From NCBI GenBank assembly GCA_025359915.1, contig JANYDE010000155.1, positions 1 to 37,167 on the forward strand: 37,167 nt of DNA, written 5' to 3'. The notes beneath the pieces are model-generated. The model was not told the origin of the DNA, did not search any database, and saw nothing but the letters and a program-made list of their open reading frames with translations. Positions 32,761-37,167 of this stretch are shown here, one piece after another. The first letter of the stretch is position 1, and each line of letters opens with the position of its first letter. The translations under genes were made by a program, and so were the position numbers. Origin of the DNA: Chamaesiphon sp. 336R_metabinner_41. GTDB taxonomy: Bacteria > Cyanobacteriota > Cyanobacteriia > Cyanobacteriales > Chamaesiphonaceae.

Positions 32761-35700
32761 ATGATCGCAACAAAATTTAAATTTAATCTCTCTAACTATT
32801 GGATAACTGAGCAACTTTATTGTGACGATAAAACGGTAGTATATCGAGCAAAGCAAACAGGATTAAAGTTGAATGGAAATCCTCGGACTATCGCGATCAA
32901 GCTATTCTCATCTACAGCCCCTACTTATCAAGATTTGGTCAATTTTCGCCATCAATATACGATTCTCCAGGGGAGAGGCTCCGCCAACGCTAAAAATATA
33001 AATTTACCAGGTGTTGTCCGTGTATACAGCATAGAAGAGTTCGACTGTAATTATGCTCTAGTGATGGAAGATTTTGGGGGGATATCTCTAGCCACCTATA
33101 CCAACAATTGTCTGTTGCCTATCCCTGATCTGCTAAGTATTGCTATCCAAATTACGGACACTCTACACGCACTGGGACAACAGCAAATTGTCCACAAAGA
33201 CATTAAACCAGCCAATATTTTAATTAATTCTACCACCAAACAGGTGAAGCTAATTGACTTTTCGATCGCATCCAGATTGCCGATCGAAACGCAAGATATC
33301 CTCAATCCCAATCAGTTAGAAGGAACCCTTGCTTATATCTCTCCAGAGCAAACAGGGCGGATGAATCGGGGGATTGATTATCGGACTGATTTTTATGCTT
33401 TGGGAGTCACCTTATATCAACTCTTGACTGGCAAATTGCCGTTTGAGCCTAAAGATCCACTCGAATTAATTTATTGTCATTTAGCGCAGATCGCCGTGTC
33501 AGCAGATCTAGTCAATCCAGATGTCCCCGTAGTTGTCGCGCAGATTGTCGCTAAACTAATGGCAAAAAATGCCGAAGATCGCTATCAAAGTGCCTTGGGT
33601 ATCAAATTTGACCTAGAGGAGTGTTTGAGGCAGTGGCAGCAGCTAGGAGCGATGACTGAGTGGCAGATCGGACAGCGAGATTTGAGCGATAGATTTATTA
33701 TTCCCGAACAACTCTACGGGCGAGAATCTGAGGTACAAACTTTGCTAAATGCTTTTGCTCGTGTTAGTCAAGGGCAAACTGAACTAATCCTAATTGCTGG
33801 ATCTTCGGGGATTGGCAAAACCGCCGTCATCAATCAAATTCACAAACCGATCGTCAAACAACATGGATACTTTATCACAGGTAAATACGATCAATTCAAT
33901 CGGAATATTCCCTTTAGTGGTTTGATTCAAGCTTTCCGAGATTTAATCAGACAACTTCTGAGCGAAAGTGATGCCAAATTAGCTGATTTGAAGAGCCAAC
34001 TTATCGCAGCCGTAGGGAAAAATGGTCGAGTTTTGCTAGAAGTGATTCCCGAATTAGAGCAGATCGTTGGCTCTCAACCACCCGTCGTCGAACTGGTGGG
34101 AACGGCGGCAAAAAATCGGTTCAACATGTTATTTGAAAAGTTTGTGCAGGTATTTACGACGGCGGAGCATCCCTTAACTATCTTTTTGGATGATTTACAG
34201 TGGGCGGATTCTGCTTCGCTCAAATCAATCGAACTATTACTCTCCGGTACGAGATATCTATTGCTATTGGGAGCATATCGAGATAATGAAGTTTCCCAAT
34301 TTCACCCATTAATATTGACACTGGGGCAATTGCAAAAAACAGAGCCGACGATCCAAACAATTACTCTCGCCCCCTTGAAGTTAGACGATACGAATCGATT
34401 AGTTGCTGACACATTGCACTGTGCCAGCGACAGAGCTAAACCGCTAACGGAATTAATCAATATCAAAACCCAAGGTAATCCCTTTTTTATCACTCAGTTT
34501 CTCCAAGCTTTATATACCGACGATGCAATTTGGTTTAATACCGAAGGCTATTGGGAATGCGATCTGGTGCGGGTTCAAGCCTCATCAACTACCGATGATG
34601 TGGTGGAATTTATGGCAGAGCAGTTGCAGAAATTGCCTGCGAAAACCCAACAAGTGCTTAAATTAGCTGCCTGTATCGGTGATAGATTCGATCTGGAGAC
34701 TCTCGCGATCGTTTCCGAGCAATCGCCACTCAGTACCGCTACCGCATTATGGCAAGGATTGCAGGCGGGGTTAATTTTGCCAACGAGCCAAATTTATCAG
34801 CTCTATTCGCAAAATGCGACGCTACGCGAACAGGATTTACCGGATGTGGAGGATTACGTCGATCGGGTGGATCGCTTTCCCCACGCTTCATTATTATCTT
34901 TTGCGCTTTCTGCCAGCTCATCTTACCGCTTCCTGCACGATCGAGTCCAGCAAGCCGCCTACTCGCTGATTCCTCAAAGTCACAAGCAGAGTACTCACTT
35001 ACAAATTGGCAAATTACTGTTAGCCAATACCCCCGCAGCAAAACAATCAGCAAGACTGTTTGAGATCGTCAATCATTTTAATATCGCAACAGAGCTACTG
35101 CCAGGATCGATCGATCTACAAATGCTGGCTCAACTTAATCTCGATGCCGCCCAAAAAGCTAGAGCCTCAACTGCTTATGTTGCTGCCTTTAGCTATGCTC
35201 AGATTGGTACTAAACTGCTGGGAGAGTTGGGATGGAAACAGCAATATCGGCTAACTTTAAACCTTCACGAAACTCTCGCTGAAGCTGCCTTGCTTAATGG
35301 CGACCTTGAAATAGTCCCGAAGCTAGCCCAAGTAGTCTTAGATCGCGTCCAGCACCCCTTAGATCGAGTTAAAACCTATGAGACGATCGTGCAATGTCAC
35401 TCACTCCAGAAACAGTATCAACAGGCGATCGATCGGGGTGTAGAAATCCTCCGCCAGTTAGGTGTTAGATTATCACTCCAAACCAATAAATTTATTCTGC
35501 TTCAAGAATTGACTAAAACTCAAATTGCCTTGTGGGGTAAATCAACCGAACAATTATTAGCATTACCAGAGATCTTTCATCCAGCAAAAAGATCCCCATT
35601 GCGGATTTTGGATCTGTTGTTGATGCCAGCTTTCTTTTCTTCGCGAGAATTGATGGTGGTTTTGGCGACAACGGGTATCCGCCTAACTTTGCGGGATGGG

Positions 35701-36753
35701 AATACTCCTTGGGCTGCTAGTTTTTATGGAACTTATGCGATCGTTTTGTCGGAGCTAGACAAATTGCAACAGAGTTATCAGCTTGGGCAACTGGCAATGG
35801 TATTAGCCGATCGATTTGGCGATTTGGCGATCGTAGCAAAGGGTAAAGCTACCTTACCTTGGTTTTCGCAATTATGGCAACAGAATTTTCATAGTGTGAT
35901 TGCGACGGCGGATGAATGTATCCCAGCGGCGATCGATAGTGGTAATCTGACTTTTCTAGGGATCGGTGCCTATACTTCAATGCTGATCAGGTTTTATGCT
36001 GGTATTCCCTTGAATGAAATCGCCGCTAAAATTCCCGAAATCGCCCAAGTTATTGCCCAATCAAAAGATGAATCTAGCCAGCAATTATTCGATCTCTATC
36101 AGCAAAGAATCGCCGATCTACAAGCAACTACCACTACGCCAGCGGATCTATTATGCGATGATCGAGATGAGCTATTGTTAATCGACAGGCGACAAGATGG
36201 CGAAATCAGTCCATTGTTAGCTACAATTTGCGGCGGAAAAATGATGTTAGCTTATTTATTTGAAGATATTCCGGCTGCTTTAAACTATGCCGATAACTTA
36301 CGGTTATACAAAATTACTGGTATTGCCCAAGCTTCGATCATCGATGCCCTGATCCGATTGGCTGCTTATCCCGACAGTGACAAGCGATTCCAGCAACAAC
36401 TAATCAAGCAAGTTAACTTGATTCAACGCCAGTTATTAAAACGCGCGAACTTGATGCCAGGAAATTTTCAGCATAAATACGATCTAGTTACTGCCGAAAA
36501 ATGTCGAGTACTCGGCGATTTCACCACCGCAGTCGAATTGTACGATCGATCGATTGCTGGAGCCAAAGCGAATAAGTATCTCCAAGAAGAAGCCGTCGCG
36601 AATGAATGTGCGGCTAAGTTTTACCGCGCTTGGGGTAAAGAAAACATTGCGGCTACTTATATGCAGTCAGCCTACTATTGCTATGCTCGATGGGGAGCTA
36701 AAGCTAAAACCGACGATTTGGAGCGTCGCTATCCTGACTTGTTGAGGGGGTAG
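32761..36753 (+). CDS. Ser/Thr kinase-AAA ATPase signalling protein, paralogue 2 (no histidine kinase)
   Basis: Protein of 1330 residues from ATG 32761; an upstream in-frame TTG (32716) is rejected because ATG 32761 aligns with the start of paralogue 1 and gives the same length. Domain order is as in paralogue 1: kinase domain with Lys47, HKDIKPAN (Asp147) and LIDFSIAS, where the DFG Gly is Ser168; AAA part with GSSGIGKT and IFLDDLQWAD; TPR-like helical region ending DDLERRYPDLLRG. An extra eight residues near 70-78 (QGRGSANA) are absent from paralogue 1. Parts of the DNA are nearly identical to paralogue 1, others quite diverged. The protein again ends before any GAF/histidine kinase part, and a second foldback element starts 9 bp after the stop. 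Confidence 0.92.
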   Translation: MIATKFKFNLSNYWITEQLYCDDKTVVYRAKQTGLKLNGNPRTIAIKLFSSTAPTYQDLVNFRHQYTILQGRGSANAKNINLPGVVRVYSIEEFDCNYALVMEDFGGISLATYTNNCLLPIPDLLSIAIQITDTLHALGQQQIVHKDIKPANILINSTTKQVKLIDFSIASRLPIETQDILNPNQLEGTLAYISPEQTGRMNRGIDYRTDFYALGVTLYQLLTGKLPFEPKDPLELIYCHLAQIAVSADLVNPDVPVVVAQIVAKLMAKNAEDRYQSALGIKFDLEECLRQWQQLGAMTEWQIGQRDLSDRFIIPEQLYGRESEVQTLLNAFARVSQGQTELILIAGSSGIGKTAVINQIHKPIVKQHGYFITGKYDQFNRNIPFSGLIQAFRDLIRQLLSESDAKLADLKSQLIAAVGKNGRVLLEVIPELEQIVGSQPPVVELVGTAAKNRFNMLFEKFVQVFTTAEHPLTIFLDDLQWADSASLKSIELLLSGTRYLLLLGAYRDNEVSQFHPLILTLGQLQKTEPTIQTITLAPLKLDDTNRLVADTLHCASDRAKPLTELINIKTQGNPFFITQFLQALYTDDAIWFNTEGYWECDLVRVQASSTTDDVVEFMAEQLQKLPAKTQQVLKLAACIGDRFDLETLAIVSEQSPLSTATALWQGLQAGLILPTSQIYQLYSQNATLREQDLPDVEDYVDRVDRFPHASLLSFALSASSSYRFLHDRVQQAAYSLIPQSHKQSTHLQIGKLLLANTPAAKQSARLFEIVNHFNIATELLPGSIDLQMLAQLNLDAAQKARASTAYVAAFSYAQIGTKLLGELGWKQQYRLTLNLHETLAEAALLNGDLEIVPKLAQVVLDRVQHPLDRVKTYETIVQCHSLQKQYQQAIDRGVEILRQLGVRLSLQTNKFILLQELTKTQIALWGKSTEQLLALPEIFHPAKRSPLRILDLLLMPAFFSSRELMVVLATTGIRLTLRDGNTPWAASFYGTYAIVLSELDKLQQSYQLGQLAMVLADRFGDLAIVAKGKATLPWFSQLWQQNFHSVIATADECIPAAIDSGNLTFLGIGAYTSMLIRFYAGIPLNEIAAKIPEIAQVIAQSKDESSQQLFDLYQQRIADLQATTTTPADLLCDDRDELLLIDRRQDGEISPLLATICGGKMMLAYLFEDIPAALNYADNLRLYKITGIAQASIIDALIRLAAYPDSDKRFQQQLIKQVNLIQRQLLKRANLMPGNFQHKYDLVTAEKCRVLGDFTTAVELYDRSIAGAKANKYLQEEAVANECAAKFYRAWGKENIAATYMQSAYYCYARWGAKAKTDDLERRYPDLLRG

Positions 36754-36915
36754 GGTTTGGGGCTGATTGACGGACAAAACTCCTAGAACAACCAAAATTG
36801 GTAGGTTGGGTTGCGCGTAGCAAAACCCAACAAACATACAAATACTAGAAATGTTGGGTTTCATTCTTCAACCCAACCTACCCGAAAAGATTTGTCCGTC
36901 AATCAGGGTTTGGGG
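36754..36915. mobile_element. foldback MITE-like element, copy 2 (144 bp plus 9-bp target repeats)
   Basis: The element runs from 36763 to 36906 with the same 16-bp terminal inverted repeats as copy 1 (CTGATTGACGGACAAA / complement) and is flanked by the direct repeat GGTTTGGGG at 36754-36762 and 36907-36915. The left repeat begins at the base after the stop codon of paralogue 2. Inner arms GGTAGGTTGGGTT and AACCCAACCTACC, and AACCCAACA / TGTTGGGTT, make it a long hairpin. It is the compact form of copy 1. The inner part is like a repeat I recall as very common between cyanobacterial genes. Confidence 0.85.
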
Positions 36916-37045
36916 TTTGGGCTACTACCGTTTACACAAGTCTGTTTGAGATGATGCGGAGATCTTTACCCCACCTCATTCCTCCCCTTAGAAAGGGGAG
37001 GAGGTAAAGCCCCCCCCTTATAAAGGGGGGGTTGGCAGGGTGGTT
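36916..37045. repeat. intergenic hairpin repeats
   Basis: Two hairpins are adjacent: CCTCCCCTT-AGA-AAGGGGAGG at 36981-37001 and CCCCCCCTT-ATA-AAGGGGGGG at 37011-37031. They form an inserted stretch relative to the region after copy 1, since TGGTTTCATACAAGAAAA at 37041 resembles TGGTCTCATTCAAGAAAA at 32674. No gene is seen. Confidence 0.65.
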
Positions 37046-37076
37046 TCATACAAGAAAAGAATAATGTCAAAACCCT

Positions 37077-37167
37077 AGTTCTTAGTCTTCAAACGCCCTC
37101 TGCGAAGGCAGACGCTACGCGAACAAATGAATTTGGGGCTAAGAGCGAAAGTCCACTGAAGTGGACT
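37077..37167. repeat. window-end repeats
   Basis: CTCTGCGAAGGCAGACGCTACGC (37090 onward) is a GC-rich dispersed repeat of the type seen near 1811. The last 18 bases, AGTCCACT-GA-AGTGGACT (37150-37167), form a perfect 8-bp hairpin that may continue past the window edge. No coding sequence is supported between 36754 and 37167. Confidence 0.5.

Noticed and set aside
1-37167. tRNA or rRNA genes
   Set aside because: No cloverleaf-like T-loop plus acceptor patterns or rRNA motifs were found by eye on either strand; a tRNAscan-SE run would settle this.

Overview
The window is chromosomal DNA from a cyanobacterium. The evidence is the photosystem genes psaI and psbEFLJ with the assembly genes ycf48 and rubA, a nitrate-reductase-associated NarM-like protein, a group 2 sigma factor, very frequent GCGATCGC/CGATCG (HIP1-type) motifs, and heptameric short tandem repeats between genes. 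Species cannot be decided from the sequence alone. No rRNA, tRNA, CRISPR array, phage genes or transposase gene were recognised.

Layout. (1) 0.2-6.1 kb: an alpha/beta hydrolase, then a DevBCA-type exporter set in an unusual arrangement. The ATPase devA lies on the minus strand, separated from devB-devC (plus strand) by narM and a TetR regulator. The TetR/devB intergenic region has two similar palindromes that look like TetR operators. A truncated antitoxin-like remnant overlaps the end of devC. (2) 6.2-11.4 kb, minus strand: mnmE, and a likely two-gene natural-product unit made of a NeuD/PglD-like acyltransferase and a formyltransferase-adenylation-carrier protein (one-module NRPS without release domain). 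(3) 11.7-16.2 kb: an unknown 464-residue protein and psaI (plus) facing rubA-ycf48-psbEFLJ (minus), with a strong bidirectional terminator between psaI and psbJ. (4) 16.4-20.4 kb, minus: a Usp-TerB-DUF697-like fusion protein, a repeat-filled gap, and a compact cbb3-type oxidase operon (ccoN-ccoO-small membrane protein, no ccoP). (5) 20.7-24.2 kb, plus: an EfeUOB iron-uptake operon diverging from the oxidase, with the EfeO cupredoxin domain as a separate lipoprotein. (6) 24.3-28.1 kb: a BlaI-type repressor plus M56 membrane protease pair (PetR/PetP-like), a group 2 sigma factor and a DUF445 protein. (7) 28.4-36.8 kb: two tandem paralogues of 1330 residues, each a Ser/Thr kinase-like domain plus AAA-type ATPase plus helical repeat region, both ending where related full-length proteins would continue into GAF and histidine-kinase domains.

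The most unusual structure is at the ends of these two kinases. Immediately after each stop codon sits a foldback element with the same 16-bp terminal inverted repeats, flanked by a perfect 9-bp direct repeat that differs between the two copies. The larger copy carries extra segments in both arms that pair with one another. Related repeat modules occur elsewhere in the window. Heptamer repeats overlap the stop codons of four genes.
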